Counted from the first letter of the stretch, positions 17,772-27,368 are shown. The stretch is DNA of 64,000 bases from Croceitalea sp947503285 (GCF_036985505.1 NZ_BTGQ01000004.1:186001-250000); one strand, 5' to 3'. Made by a program: numbers and translations. Notes: a model not told the origin generated them from the letters alone.

Positions 17772-18764
17772 TTATTTTGAGGTATCCAATAAGATGCCCG
17801 AACTTTTATGAATATCATTCGCATCATCAACTACGACCACCTCAACGCCTTCCAATTGATTGATGAGATGAATACCGCTGTCACGCCCCATAATGAATAC
17901 TGCCGTGGCCAAGGCATCACAGAGTTCCGCGTTTTTGGCGAACACCGACACACTTTGTACTCCTTTAGTGGGATAACCTGTTCTAGGGTCGATAATATGC
18001 GAGTACTTTTCGTCGTTGAAAACAATATATTTTTCATAATTACCTGAAGTGGCAACCGATGATTCTATAATCGGTAACCACGAAAAAACCTTTGACTTAT
18101 CCAAAGGATTGGTAAGACCTACCATCCATTTCTCCCCACTATGCTTGGTACCCCAAGTGGTCAAATCGCCGGAAGCATTTATAATTCCGCCTATTACCCC
18201 TTTTGAAATCAATAAAGCTTTTGTTTTATCTGCGGCATAACCTTTACCTATCGCTCCGAAAGCCAATCGCATGCCCGGTTCCTTTAAAAAAACCGTGCCC
18301 TTGTCAGCATCTAAAATAATATTTTGGTATCCTATCTTGGCTACCGATGCGGTAATCTCGTTTTTTGTGGGCAATTTTTTCATTTGACCGTTGAACTTCC
18401 AAATATTATCCATGGAAGCATAAGAAATGTCAAAGGCCCCATCGGTAATTTCTGAAATTTTCTTGGCCCTTTCTATAAGTGAAAAGAGTTCTTTGCTAAC
18501 CTTTACAGGTTGTCTGCCCGCATTTCTATTGATTAAAGAAGTCTCCGATTCTGGATCCCAAGAAGAAATCAATTTCTCTATTCTGGTAATTTCATTTATA
18601 GCCTCATTTATGGCGATATAACCGATATCCTCGTTTTGGGCCACGAGCGTAATCTCAAACCGCGTACCCATGAGTTTTAAGGCCTTGCTGACCGTGACAA
18701 GATCCTCTTGGGCAGACAGCAAGGTGCATGTCAATAGTAAGAATATGACAGCGTAGGGCTTCAT
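17772..18764 (-). CDS. apbE: FAD:protein FMN transferase
   Basis: 330 residues with signal peptide (FLLLTCTLLSAQ). ApbE motifs seen are LMGTRFEITLV, the flavin-binding FGAIGKGYAADKT, NASGDLTTWG and the metal-site block HIIDPRTGYP with DALATAVFIMG. It covalently attaches FMN from FAD to Thr/Ser of extracytoplasmic acceptor proteins in a Mg-dependent reaction. The start overlaps the thioredoxin gene by 4 bp (ATGA). No NqrB/C or RnfG acceptor is nearby, and the neighbouring DUF4266 lacks a clear flavinylation motif, so the acceptor is unknown. Confidence 0.93.
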   Translation of the reverse strand: MKPYAVIFLLLTCTLLSAQEDLVTVSKALKLMGTRFEITLVAQNEDIGYIAINEAINEITRIEKLISSWDPESETSLINRNAGRQPVKVSKELFSLIERAKKISEITDGAFDISYASMDNIWKFNGQMKKLPTKNEITASVAKIGYQNIILDADKGTVFLKEPGMRLAFGAIGKGYAADKTKALLISKGVIGGIINASGDLTTWGTKHSGEKWMVGLTNPLDKSKVFSWLPIIESSVATSGNYEKYIVFNDEKYSHIIDPRTGYPTKGVQSVSVFAKNAELCDALATAVFIMGRDSGIHLINQLEGVEVVVVDDANDIHKSSGILLDTSK

Positions 18765-19198
18765 TGAGGGACAAAAGCGTTCAAATGGGCAATATAATTG
18801 CTGGCAGATACCCTCTTGTACCCTGTTTCGCCCAGTACGTTCTCATTTCCGTCTAAAAGCACTACAAGCGGAAAATGCCCTTTCGGATTGAATTTTTTCG
18901 CCAATGTCTTATTGGCATCCATCAAATCATTCGAAAGTTGATTTGATTTCCTTTTCGGAAAATCAGCTTTGTAAAGCACATAGTTGATTTCGGCATGTTT
19001 TTTAAAATCTGCCGACTGCCAAATCTTTTTATCCATTTTTATGCAAGGGGCGCACCAATCAGAACCACTAAAGACAACCAAAAGTGGTTTGTTTTCAGTT
19101 TTCGCCTTTGTTAGGGCATTCTGATAATTGGGCTCCCAATTTTGCGCCATCAGCACCAATGGAAACAGCATGGTAACCAAGCCTAGTTTCATTTTCAT
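18761..19198 (-). CDS. Periplasmic thioredoxin-family protein
   Basis: 145 residues. A signal peptide (LVTMLFPLVLMAQ) is followed by a thioredoxin fold with the redox motif WCAPC in FSGSDWCAPCIKMDK, then FPLVVLLDGNENVLGETGY with the cis-Pro region. It is of the thioredoxin_7/DsbD-gamma-like type with an extended segment after CxxC. It probably reduces envelope cysteine residues. The operon position, between the Rieske gene and apbE, suggests a partner in the same redox system; the C-terminal Cys pair of the DUF4266 lipoprotein is a possible target. Confidence 0.88.
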   Translation of the reverse strand: MKMKLGLVTMLFPLVLMAQNWEPNYQNALTKAKTENKPLLVVFSGSDWCAPCIKMDKKIWQSADFKKHAEINYVLYKADFPKRKSNQLSNDLMDANKTLAKKFNPKGHFPLVVLLDGNENVLGETGYKRVSASNYIAHLNAFVPQ

Positions 19199-19215
19199 TT
19201 TATTCGTCGTGTTTA

Positions 19216-19650
19216 CTACTCAAAAATCCTTAAAGTGTCTCCCATAAGTTCGACATTGAATATTTTAAGCGGATTGTTGGTAATGGTGTTCAATGGTGTT
19301 CCTGTTTGTGAAAACCGCGAACCATGGGTACTACACCTAAAAATTCCACCATCTTCGGTAATAAAACGTACCTCTTCGGTCTGCTGATGGCTACAAACTT
19401 GGCTTGCAGCGACCAATTCCCCTTCAAGATTACGGGCAATCACAACAAAGTTTTTTAGAATAAAACCTCCATTATTTGCCAGTGGAGCAGCCTCAGAAGA
19501 GGTTAAATCCACTGTGAAGTCCACTCCCGTTGGAACAGGAAATGTATCAAGCTCTTCATCAGAATCAGAAGAACAACCGTGTAAACAAGGGAAGGCTACC
19601 GCAAAGGCAGCACCAGCACCCAGCGTTTTTAAAAATTTTTTTCTTTCCAT
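19216..19650 (-). CDS. Rieske [2Fe-2S] protein with Tat-like signal
   Basis: 144 residues. The N-terminus (ERKKFLKTLGAGAAFAVAF, then HGC) looks like a Tat or lipoprotein signal. The Rieske ligands are CSH in ASQVCSHQ and CSTH in FRCSTHGSRF, followed by the GTPLNTI loop. It should carry a 2Fe-2S cluster in the envelope and transfer single electrons. It is the first gene of the Rieske-thioredoxin-apbE-DUF4266-DUF3570 set (17-bp gap to the thioredoxin gene). No cytochrome partner is encoded nearby. Confidence 0.88.
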   Translation of the reverse strand: MERKKFLKTLGAGAAFAVAFPCLHGCSSDSDEELDTFPVPTGVDFTVDLTSSEAAPLANNGGFILKNFVVIARNLEGELVAASQVCSHQQTEEVRFITEDGGIFRCSTHGSRFSQTGTPLNTITNNPLKIFNVELMGDTLRIFE

Positions 19651-19700
19651 AGCAGTATTGGGGTTTATAGAGAAAACGTTATTTTCAAAAAAATCGTATG

Positions 19701-20879
19701 CTAATATTCGAATGTTCCGAATTCGCTTTTGATCGTAAGCCTTTTTTGTTCAGAAGCTTCTACCCTACCGATAATTTGGGCAGCCACATCAAAGCTCTTC
19801 GAGAGGGCCATTAAATCAGCAGCTATCCGTTCATCTACATATAATTCTAGGCGATGGCCGCAATTGAAAACCTGGTACATCTCTTTCCAGTCGGTATCGG
19901 ACTGTTCTTGAATCAATCTGAATAAGGGCGGAATTTCAAAAAGGTTGTCTTTTACAACATGAAGACCATCAATGAAATGTAATATTTTGGTTTGTGCCCC
20001 ACCGCTGCAGTGTACCATACCGTGAATCTCTTTTGAGGTATATTCTTCAAGGATTTTTTTCACGATCGGAGCATAGGTTCGAGTGGGCGATAAGACCAAT
20101 TTTCCAGCATCTAAAGGAGCGCCTTCTACGGTATCGGTTAATTTTGTGCTGCCAGAATACACCAATTCTTCTGGCACGGAGGCATCAAAACTCTCTGGGT
20201 ATTTTTCGGCCAGGTATTTTGAGAATACATCGTGCCGGGCCGAGGTCAACCCATTACTACCCATACCCCCATTGTACGCTTTTTCATAGCTGGCCTGACC
20301 AAAAGAAGCCAAGCCGACGATAACATCGCCAGCTTTGATATTGGCATTATCAATAACCGAACTCCGTTTCATTCTAGCGGTAACCGTGGAATCAACTATT
20401 ATCGTGCGCACAAGATCACCCACATCAGCGGTCTCACCCCCGGTGGAATGAATGGTCATTCCATGGCTTTTTAAATCGGAAATCAGTTCTTCCGTTCCGT
20501 TGATAATTGCGGAAATAACTTCACCGGGAATCAAATTCTTATTGCGCCCAATCGTGGAAGAAAGCATAATATTATCGACTGCACCCACGCATATCAAATC
20601 ATCGATATTCATAATCAGGGCGTCTTGGGCGATACCTTTCCATACCGATATATCACCGGTTTCTTTCCAATACGTATAGGCCAAAGACGATTTGGTACCT
20701 GCCCCATCGGCATGCATCACCAAACAGTGTTCATCACTACCGGTTAAGTAATCTGGCACGATTTTGCAGAATGCCTTGGGAAAAAGACCTTTGTCAATAT
20801 TTTTAATGGCATTGTGCACATCTTCTTTTGAAGCCGAAACTCCACGTTGTGCATATCTTTTACTGGTATCTGAAGACAT
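19701..20879 (-). CDS. purM: Phosphoribosylformylglycinamidine cyclo-ligase (AIR synthase)
   Basis: 392 residues, slightly longer than the roughly 345-residue enzyme of E. coli, as in other Bacteroidetes. It has the ATP-binding DGAGTKSSLAY and IAQDALIMNIDDLICVGA motifs, then HSTGGETADV, and the C-terminal AIRS domain with SPTRTYAPIVKK and HCSGGAQTKI. It makes AIR from FGAM with ATP in purine synthesis, in the cytoplasm. It has its own spacer on both sides and reads toward the Rieske gene (50 bp away), but a separate function is clear. Confidence 0.95.
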   Translation of the reverse strand: MSSDTSKRYAQRGVSASKEDVHNAIKNIDKGLFPKAFCKIVPDYLTGSDEHCLVMHADGAGTKSSLAYTYWKETGDISVWKGIAQDALIMNIDDLICVGAVDNIMLSSTIGRNKNLIPGEVISAIINGTEELISDLKSHGMTIHSTGGETADVGDLVRTIIVDSTVTARMKRSSVIDNANIKAGDVIVGLASFGQASYEKAYNGGMGSNGLTSARHDVFSKYLAEKYPESFDASVPEELVYSGSTKLTDTVEGAPLDAGKLVLSPTRTYAPIVKKILEEYTSKEIHGMVHCSGGAQTKILHFIDGLHVVKDNLFEIPPLFRLIQEQSDTDWKEMYQVFNCGHRLELYVDERIAADLMALSKSFDVAAQIIGRVEASEQKRLTIKSEFGTFEY

Positions 20880-21218
20880 GGATTAGGTATTTGCGCAAAA
20901 ATAAGAAAACCGTATTGAGATGTTTGAATTCGTAAATATTAAATTAGCATCTAGGGCCTCGAAGTAAGGTGTGATTACTGTTAACTACCGGGAGCCAACC
21001 TGTAAATCCCCGACCCGAATGCCATCTAGGCAGTAGTAGGTCAATACAACAACTTCCGCTGTAATTTCTTTACTTATGCCAAATCCCCTTATTATTGGTG
21101 TGTTTTGTCAATACTAGAGTATCGTATAATTGAATTGATCTTAATCTTATTTTAAAGTTCTCAATTCCTCGTCTTTTCCTATGTTCATAAAAACCGATAA
21201 GTACACACTATTTTTTTA
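20880..21218. other. Intergenic region, nothing recognised
   Basis: 339 bp between purM and the PLP-dependent dehydratase gene, both on the minus strand. I see no convincing ORF, hairpin with T-run or repeat. It holds the purM promoter region at its left end; no exact promoter is assigned. Confidence 0.5.
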
Positions 21219-22208
21219 TCAGGTAAGTTGCGGAAGTTGACCCAAGTAATCTTTTTCCCAGATTTTTTGGGTAGTAGGTTGATCTATGTTTCCACCTGAG
21301 ATAATCAACAACACCCGTTGCTTTGTCTTTTGGGTCTTTAACCACCTTCGAATCGCTTCCATGGGCATCGCGCAAGTGGGTTCTATTCGACATTTTAATA
21401 AATGGGTCAACCATTGCGTCCAATACACCAAATATTCCTCTTCTATCTCGTAAAAACCATCTAGTCTCTTTAGGTATTCAAATGTAATATCGCCAATTGC
21501 CATGGTCATCGCCCCGTCTGCCAAGGTGTTTGGTACAGCGGGCAAACGCTGTATACTACCCTTTCGAAGCGACTCTGCGGCATCATTGGCATTAAGGGGC
21601 TCTACACCAAAGACTTTGGTTTGTGGTGAAAGTCCGCGAGCCGCTATCAAAGTTCCTGAGGTGAGTCCGCCACCCCCACATGGCGTGAAAACAGCATCAA
21701 TATGACCAAGCTCTTGCAACGCTTCATATGCTGCGGTACCCTGGCCACAAATCACCTGTTCATGGTTAAAGGGGGGAATCCAAAACGTGTCTTCTTCTTG
21801 GGCAGCCTTGGCGACCAAAGTATCCGTAATATTTCTGGTTTCACTTAAAACCACCCTGGCCCCATAGGCCTTGGTAGCCTGTATTTTGACCTTTGAAGAA
21901 TAGGCCGCCATAAAAATCGTAGCAGGAATGTCGAATTGTTTTGCCGCAAAAGCTACCGCCTGGGCATGGTTGCCCGAACTATTTGCTACAATGTGTTTCG
22001 GGCGAAATCCTTGTTCCAATAGCCACGATAGCGTGTTGACCCCGCCCCTAGCCTTAAAGGCACCTATCTTTTGAAAATTTTCGGCCTTAAAATAAATTTC
22101 ATGTCCAAGCCATTCGTTCAATAGCGAAGACGTCAATATCGGGGTTTTCGTAATATAAGGCGTTATCCGTTCTTTTGCCTTTTCAATGTCCTCAAGTTTC
22201 AGTGCCAT
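21219..22208 (-). CDS. PLP-dependent threonine/serine dehydratase family enzyme
   Basis: 329 residues, the size of catabolic threonine dehydratase or serine racemase; it lacks the C-terminal ACT domain of biosynthetic IlvA. The PLP lysine lies in GAFKARGG, the substrate loop is NSSGNHAQA, and the phosphate-binding glycine loop is CGGGGLTSG. Likely reactions are deamination of Thr/Ser to 2-oxo acids or racemisation, in the cytoplasm; the sequence alone does not decide. It lies next to glnN on the same strand (47-bp gap), which suggests a link to nitrogen metabolism. Confidence 0.87.
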   Translation of the reverse strand: MALKLEDIEKAKERITPYITKTPILTSSLLNEWLGHEIYFKAENFQKIGAFKARGGVNTLSWLLEQGFRPKHIVANSSGNHAQAVAFAAKQFDIPATIFMAAYSSKVKIQATKAYGARVVLSETRNITDTLVAKAAQEEDTFWIPPFNHEQVICGQGTAAYEALQELGHIDAVFTPCGGGGLTSGTLIAARGLSPQTKVFGVEPLNANDAAESLRKGSIQRLPAVPNTLADGAMTMAIGDITFEYLKRLDGFYEIEEEYLVYWTQWLTHLLKCRIEPTCAMPMEAIRRWLKTQKTKQRVLLIISGGNIDQPTTQKIWEKDYLGQLPQLT

Positions 22209-22255
22209 GGTTTAAAAATAGCCATTCCTCCACTTTCATGAATAAAGGGACCGGC

Positions 22256-24436
22256 TTATTTTACAAATAGCAGTTCTCGATATTTTGCCAAGGGCCACAG
22301 TTCATCTGAGACCAATTGCTCCAATACATCGGCATTCCCTCGAATATCTTCAAAATAAGGTTGTATGGTATCACAATACTCCTTGGCCTTTTTGTCGATA
22401 TCGACCAACCTATCGGCTTTCTCCCTTGCTTCGTTCATGCGGTCAGCCAACTTTTTTATGGCCACCAGGTGCTCCCCTATCTTTTCAAGGATATTCAACT
22501 GCGGTTCGGTAATCTTTTTATGTGCCGCACCGTATACCTCCTTAAGTCCGGCCACATTTTCAAGTAATAGGTTTTGATATTTTATCGCTGCCGGAATGAT
22601 ATAATTGTAGACCAACTCTTTTAAAATTCTACCTTCAATTTGAATATGGAACACATAATTATCGAGTTCCACCTCTTGGTGGGCCACCAATTCTTTCCCA
22701 TTCATCACATTGGTTGTGGCAAACAGGGCCAGACTGTCTTTTGAAGTCAATACCTTGAGGGCGTCAGGGGTATTCTTATTATTACTCAGTTTTCGTTTCT
22801 TCGCCTCATTCTCCCAATCTTTACTGTAACCATCACCATCAAAGCGAATTCGTTTTGAGGTTTTGATATACTCCCTCAGCACATTAAAAACCGCCTCATC
22901 TTTCTTCAAGCTTTTTTTATCGATAAGGGCATCGACCTCTTTTTTAAAATCGGTCAATTGCTTGGCAACGATGGTATTGAGCACCGTCATGGGTTTAGCA
23001 CAATTCATTTTAGACCCGACACCACGCATTTCGAACTTATTTCCCGTGAATGCAAAAGGGGAGGTTCTGTTTCTATCGGTATTGTCTAAAAGGATTTCAG
23101 GTATCTTACCGACCACGTTCAACTTCAATTCCGTTTTTTCCTCTGGGGATAGTTTTCCTTTAGACACCCCTTCCAATTCATCCAAGACGTCACTCAATTG
23201 CTTCCCTACAAAAATCGATAATATCGCCGGTGGGGCTTCATTTGCCCCCAGGCGGTGGTCATTACTGGCAGATGCAATTGATGAACGCAATAACTCCTCA
23301 TAGGTATCGACCCCTTTTATGGTATTAATGAAAAATGTCAAAAACTGTAGGTTTTTCATTGGGGTTGAACCCGGACTCAGCAAATTCACGCCGGTATCCG
23401 TAGCCAAAGACCAATTATTGTGCTTACCCGATCCATTGATCCCAGCGAATGGTTTTTCGTGGAACAACACTTTGAACCCATGCTTATCGGCAATTTCGTC
23501 CATTACATCCATCAACAAAAGGTTATGGTCTACGGAAAGGTTCGCTTCTTCAAATACGGGAGCAAGTTCAAATTGGTTGGGGGCAACCTCATTATGCCGT
23601 GTTTTGACCGGTATGCCCAGTACCATACATTGCTTCTCTAAGGCGCTCATGAAACTAAGTACCCGACTGGGAATCACTCCAAAATAGTGATCGTCCAACT
23701 GCTGCCCCTTGGCCGCTGCATTACCGACCAAAGTACGCCCTGTCATCAAAATATCAGGTCGTGATTCCGCCAGTGCCTTGTCAATCAAAAAATATTCCTG
23801 TTCCCAACCTAAGGTCGCATGAACCTTTCTGACCGTTTTATCAAAATATTGGGCCACATCGGTGGCCGCTTGATCGACGGCATGCAAGGCCCGCAATAGC
23901 GGTGCCTTATTATCTAGGGCCTCGCCCGTATATGACACGAAAATAGTTGGAATACATAATGTGGTCTTATATACAAAAGCAGGCGAAGTCGGATCCCATG
24001 CCGTATAGCCACGTGCTTCAAAAGTATTTCGTATTCCCCCACTAGGGAAGCTCGAGGCATCAGGTTCTTGTTGTACCAATTGTCGTCCCCCGAATTTTTC
24101 AAGGGCCCTACCATCTTCCATAAGGTCAAAAAAAGCATCATGCTTCTCGGCCGTTGCCCCTGTCAAGGGTTGAAACCAATGGGTGTAGTGGGTAGCCCCC
24201 ATAGCAAGTGCCCATGCTTTCATTCCCTCGGCAACCTGATCTGCGATTTTTCGGTCGATCTTGTTTCCTGAAAAAATAGCGGCCTGCACTTTTTTATAGG
24301 CTTCAGTCGTAAGAAACTGCAACATTTTCTCATCATTAAAAACGTTTTTGGCAAACAAATGTGAGCGTTTTTCAGACTCTTCCATGTTGATAACTGCCCT
24401 ATTATCGCTTTGCGATAATGCTTCAAATCTCTTCAT
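22256..24436 (-). CDS. glnN: Glutamine synthetase type III
   Basis: 726 residues, typical for GSIII and far longer than GSI or GSII. Diagnostic stretches are THYTHWFQPLTGATAEKHD near the N-terminus, the catalytic HEKPFAGINGSGKHNNWS and the NDHRLGANEAPPAI block. It condenses glutamate and ammonia to glutamine with ATP as a dodecamer. It is transcribed divergently from a second, short-type glutamine synthetase gene. The 212-bp region between them holds three copies of a 14-nt direct repeat, likely binding sites for a shared regulator. Confidence 0.96.
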   Translation of the reverse strand: MKRFEALSQSDNRAVINMEESEKRSHLFAKNVFNDEKMLQFLTTEAYKKVQAAIFSGNKIDRKIADQVAEGMKAWALAMGATHYTHWFQPLTGATAEKHDAFFDLMEDGRALEKFGGRQLVQQEPDASSFPSGGIRNTFEARGYTAWDPTSPAFVYKTTLCIPTIFVSYTGEALDNKAPLLRALHAVDQAATDVAQYFDKTVRKVHATLGWEQEYFLIDKALAESRPDILMTGRTLVGNAAAKGQQLDDHYFGVIPSRVLSFMSALEKQCMVLGIPVKTRHNEVAPNQFELAPVFEEANLSVDHNLLLMDVMDEIADKHGFKVLFHEKPFAGINGSGKHNNWSLATDTGVNLLSPGSTPMKNLQFLTFFINTIKGVDTYEELLRSSIASASNDHRLGANEAPPAILSIFVGKQLSDVLDELEGVSKGKLSPEEKTELKLNVVGKIPEILLDNTDRNRTSPFAFTGNKFEMRGVGSKMNCAKPMTVLNTIVAKQLTDFKKEVDALIDKKSLKKDEAVFNVLREYIKTSKRIRFDGDGYSKDWENEAKKRKLSNNKNTPDALKVLTSKDSLALFATTNVMNGKELVAHQEVELDNYVFHIQIEGRILKELVYNYIIPAAIKYQNLLLENVAGLKEVYGAAHKKITEPQLNILEKIGEHLVAIKKLADRMNEAREKADRLVDIDKKAKEYCDTIQPYFEDIRGNADVLEQLVSDELWPLAKYRELLFVK

Positions 24437-24486
24437 AATCTGTTTTCCTCAATTTCGACATACAAAATTAACAAATTAGCAATAAG

Positions 24487-24581
24487 ACCCTCTAAAAAAT
24501 GATTTTTTATTAATCTACCCCCTGAAAAATAGGGTGTAAAAAAATATTAATAACTTCTTAAGAATTCACCCCCTAAAAATT
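24487..24581. promoter_or_regulatory. Three 14-nt direct repeats in the glnN-glnA divergent promoter
   Basis: ACCCTCTAAAAAAT (24487-24500), ACCCCCTGAAAAAT (24517-24530) and ACCCCCTAAAAATT (24568-24581) fit ACCCYCTRAAAAWT, all on the plus strand and spaced 30 and 51 bp start to start. The second is followed by AGGGT, making a small dyad. A TAAATTTG, matching the Bacteroidetes -7 consensus TAnnTTTG, lies at 24616-24623 before glnA. Nitrogen control is inferred. Confidence 0.5.
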
Positions 24582-24648
24582 TAAGATTGTACCAAAAAAA
24601 ATTATTTTTACGCCTTAAATTTGAAACGTTACACGTAAACAACACACT

Positions 24649-25665
24649 ATGAGCAAATCGAAATTAGAATACATCTGGTTAGATGGTTATTTTCCAACGC
24701 AGAACATGCGTAGCAAAACTAAAGTAGTAACTGATTTTAGCGGTAAATTGGAAGACTGTCCAATGTGGTCTTTTGATGGAAGCTCAACGCGCCAAGCGAC
24801 AGGTGATTCTTCTGATTGTTTGTTGAAGCCTGTAGCAATTTACCCCGATCCCGCCAGAAAGAACGGATGGTTGGTCATGACGGAAGTTTTAAACGCCGAT
24901 GGTACCCCACACACCTCAAATGGTAGGGCCACTATTGATGATGATGATAATGATTTCTGGTTCGGTTTCGAACAAGAGTATTTTATTATGGACACCCAGA
25001 CCCAACTTCCCCTAGGTTTCCCTATCGGTGGATATCCTGCCCCGCAGGGAATGTATTACTGCTCAGTAGGTGGCAAAAACACGCACGGAAGGGACTTGGT
25101 AGAGGAACATGCCGATTATTGTATTGCAGCCGGACTTAATTTTGAAGGTATCAATCAAGAGGTAGCTTCTGGTCAGTGGGAATTTCAATTATTTGCCAAA
25201 GGGGCCAAAAAGGCGGGGGATGAAATTTGGGTCGCCCGTTATTTATTGGATCGTTTGACGGAGCAATACGGATATTATATCGAATACCACCCAAAACCAC
25301 TAGGTAAAGACATGGATTGGAATGGTTCAGGTATGCACGCCAATTTCTCTAATACCACATTAAGAACCTGTGGCGATCAGGCGACCTATGAAAAAATATG
25401 TGAGGCTTTCAGACCTGTGGTGAAAGAACACATTGCCGTATATGGTGAATTCAATGACCAGCGTTTGACCGGTGATCACGAAACCCAATCCATTGACGAA
25501 TTCAGCTTCGGCATATCCGATAGGGGGGCATCAATCCGTATTCCAATCGCCACGGTAGAAAGTGGCTGGAAGGGATGGTTGGAAGATCGAAGACCGGCAT
25601 CTAACGGAGATCCTTATAAAATTGCAGGAAGAATTATAGAAACCGTCAAATCAGCTGACGTATAG
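24649..25665 (+). CDS. glnA: Glutamine synthetase, short beta-grasp (GSII-like) type
   Basis: 338 residues. The N-terminal beta-grasp region carries YIWLDGYFPTQNMRSKT and CPMWSFDGSSTRQATG. The catalytic domain has WFGFEQEYFIMD, the ATP/Glu site WNGSGMHANFSN, and GDHETQSIDEFSFGISDRGAS. The length and motifs are those of eukaryote-like GSII rather than the adenylylated GSI-beta (no Tyr adenylylation loop). It makes glutamine from ammonia and glutamate. It is divergent from glnN and ends at a bidirectional terminator. Confidence 0.94.
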   Translation: MSKSKLEYIWLDGYFPTQNMRSKTKVVTDFSGKLEDCPMWSFDGSSTRQATGDSSDCLLKPVAIYPDPARKNGWLVMTEVLNADGTPHTSNGRATIDDDDNDFWFGFEQEYFIMDTQTQLPLGFPIGGYPAPQGMYYCSVGGKNTHGRDLVEEHADYCIAAGLNFEGINQEVASGQWEFQLFAKGAKKAGDEIWVARYLLDRLTEQYGYYIEYHPKPLGKDMDWNGSGMHANFSNTTLRTCGDQATYEKICEAFRPVVKEHIAVYGEFNDQRLTGDHETQSIDEFSFGISDRGASIRIPIATVESGWKGWLEDRRPASNGDPYKIAGRIIETVKSADV

Positions 25666-25690
25666 ATACTAATTAGTTGTTGATTACTAA

Positions 25691-25735
25691 AAAAACCGCC
25701 CGTCTCGATGCAATTATTGAAGGGCGGTTTTTTAT
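25691..25735. terminator. Bidirectional terminator between glnA and the CarboxypepD gene
   Basis: An 11-bp stem (AAAAACCGCCC / GGGCGGTTTTT) with a 20-nt loop. A-rich and T-rich flanks let it serve both convergent genes; it overlaps the stop codon of the minus-strand gene. Confidence 0.88.
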
Positions 25736-27318
25736 TGGTCCACATTTTTAAGTGGCGTATTCATCCAAAAATCGAACCTTTTCTTTTTTGGATACATCGG
25801 CTGCCTTGTATCATAGAGCGGTCGTGTTTTAAGCATTAGACTGTCTTTGAACGCAATCCCCTCATTTGCCACTTGCTGGGTGAAAAATTCCCTAAATTGA
25901 TCTAGACGTTCCAATTTCCTTTCATCCAACAGATTGTTTTCCTCATCGATTAAAGTACTTATTTGAAGAAACGGTTTTTCCCTTACCCCTTTTTCAGTGT
26001 TTGAGAATAGTTGATTCCTCAACGCTACTTGACTGGCTCCGTCACTCAGCTTTAGGGTCAAACTCTTACCAGCGGCAGAAACGATACGCCGAAATTGTAT
26101 CTGCTGTCCCTTGAACCTAAGCTCAATGTCCTTCAGTTTCAATTCATCATAATTTTTAGCGGGTTTGTTCAATTGCACCTCAAGTAGGCCATTCACCTTA
26201 TCTAAAATCAGCTTTTCGATCTTGAATTTTGCGGGGCGCCTAATGACAAACTTATTGTGGAATGAGATGTAGTTGAGATACATCTTTTGTTCGATATCGG
26301 CATATTCGACCGATATTTCATATAGCAATACTTTCCGGTCCCGAATTTTTTCACTGAAATTCCCTTCGGTACCAACGTGTTTCTTGTAAACCGCATAGTC
26401 AAGCCTTCTAATGGCATAATCATTTTTATCGATGTAAATAAAGCCCCTTACCTGAAATGGAAAAGGACTTTTCCGTATTCCTATTTTGTACACTTCTTCC
26501 CCATTATAAGCGGTGGTTTCCACTTTTGAAAAACGGTGCTGGCCAATAAAGTCCTCTGTCATTTTACCAACAAAGGAATACGCCGGCACATTGTGGTTTC
26601 TTATGGCATCATGAATATGCAATATCACGAGTTCGTTACCACCATAATCACTTATTAATGCCGCATCGGGAATAAACTTATCTTGGCTTATGTAATCATA
26701 GGGTTTCGCGGCAAAAGAATCTATCTCAAATTTTTTATTCTTGGTATAGGAGAACAGCCCATAGGAGATTTGCTGATAGTCGTCTGATTGAAAACCCACA
26801 TCGTACACCTGAACAATGGCTTCATTCAAATTGACATATTCACGTTGCTTTAGTTGATAATCGCGATAGTACCCTATGATGCTAAATGGATCTTGCGGAT
26901 AATTGTCGGGTATTCGTTCTAAGGCATATTTGATAATTTTACGAGCGGTCAATCGTTTGGCTTTTGCCGTTACCGTAGTTTCGTTCAATTCGAAAACCGC
27001 AGCGGTCATTAAAATAGTATTGATACCACCTGTAGTTAATACGGAAAACGGAATACGCTTGGTTTCGTACCCCATGCTGGAAATTTCCAAAATTGTGCCT
27101 TCAAGTTGAAAAGTCGTAGGTACCCTGAAACCACCATCTTGGTTTGAAATGACGCCCAGGGCTTTGTCTTCTACCCTAATCGTAGCGAAGACGACCGGTT
27201 CATTGGTTTTTGAATCCAATAAAACACCATTGATAAATTCGTCTTTAAATTGTGAAAAAACAATATTCAACGACAAGAACAAAAGAAAGAACAAGTATTT
27301 TTTTAAACTAAAATCCAT
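25732..27318 (-). CDS. CarboxypepD_reg-like domain surface protein (paralog 1)
   Basis: 528 residues. A signal peptide (FFLLFLSLNIVFSQ) is followed by a carboxypeptidase regulatory-like beta-sandwich (about 25-115: INGVLLDSKTNEPVVFATI and GVISNQDGGFRVP). A large mixed domain comes next, with RIPDNYPQDPFSIIGYYRDY and IDKNDYAIRRLDYAVYKK. This architecture is common in Flavobacteriia outer-membrane or periplasmic proteins; the function is unknown. It is a tandem paralog of the next gene (same order of motifs) and distantly related to the island gene at 51440. Probably co-transcribed with its neighbour (50-bp gap). Confidence 0.85.
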   Translation of the reverse strand: MDFSLKKYLFFLLFLSLNIVFSQFKDEFINGVLLDSKTNEPVVFATIRVEDKALGVISNQDGGFRVPTTFQLEGTILEISSMGYETKRIPFSVLTTGGINTILMTAAVFELNETTVTAKAKRLTARKIIKYALERIPDNYPQDPFSIIGYYRDYQLKQREYVNLNEAIVQVYDVGFQSDDYQQISYGLFSYTKNKKFEIDSFAAKPYDYISQDKFIPDAALISDYGGNELVILHIHDAIRNHNVPAYSFVGKMTEDFIGQHRFSKVETTAYNGEEVYKIGIRKSPFPFQVRGFIYIDKNDYAIRRLDYAVYKKHVGTEGNFSEKIRDRKVLLYEISVEYADIEQKMYLNYISFHNKFVIRRPAKFKIEKLILDKVNGLLEVQLNKPAKNYDELKLKDIELRFKGQQIQFRRIVSAAGKSLTLKLSDGASQVALRNQLFSNTEKGVREKPFLQISTLIDEENNLLDERKLERLDQFREFFTQQVANEGIAFKDSLMLKTRPLYDTRQPMYPKKKRFDFWMNTPLKNVDQ

Positions 27319-27368
27319 ACCATAGTAAGATTATAAATAACTATCATATGGGGTAGAGTGAATACACC

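Noticed and set aside
21208..21423. ORF in another minus-strand frame overlapping the dehydratase gene end
   Set aside because: It is the shadow of the 3' end of the dehydratase gene.
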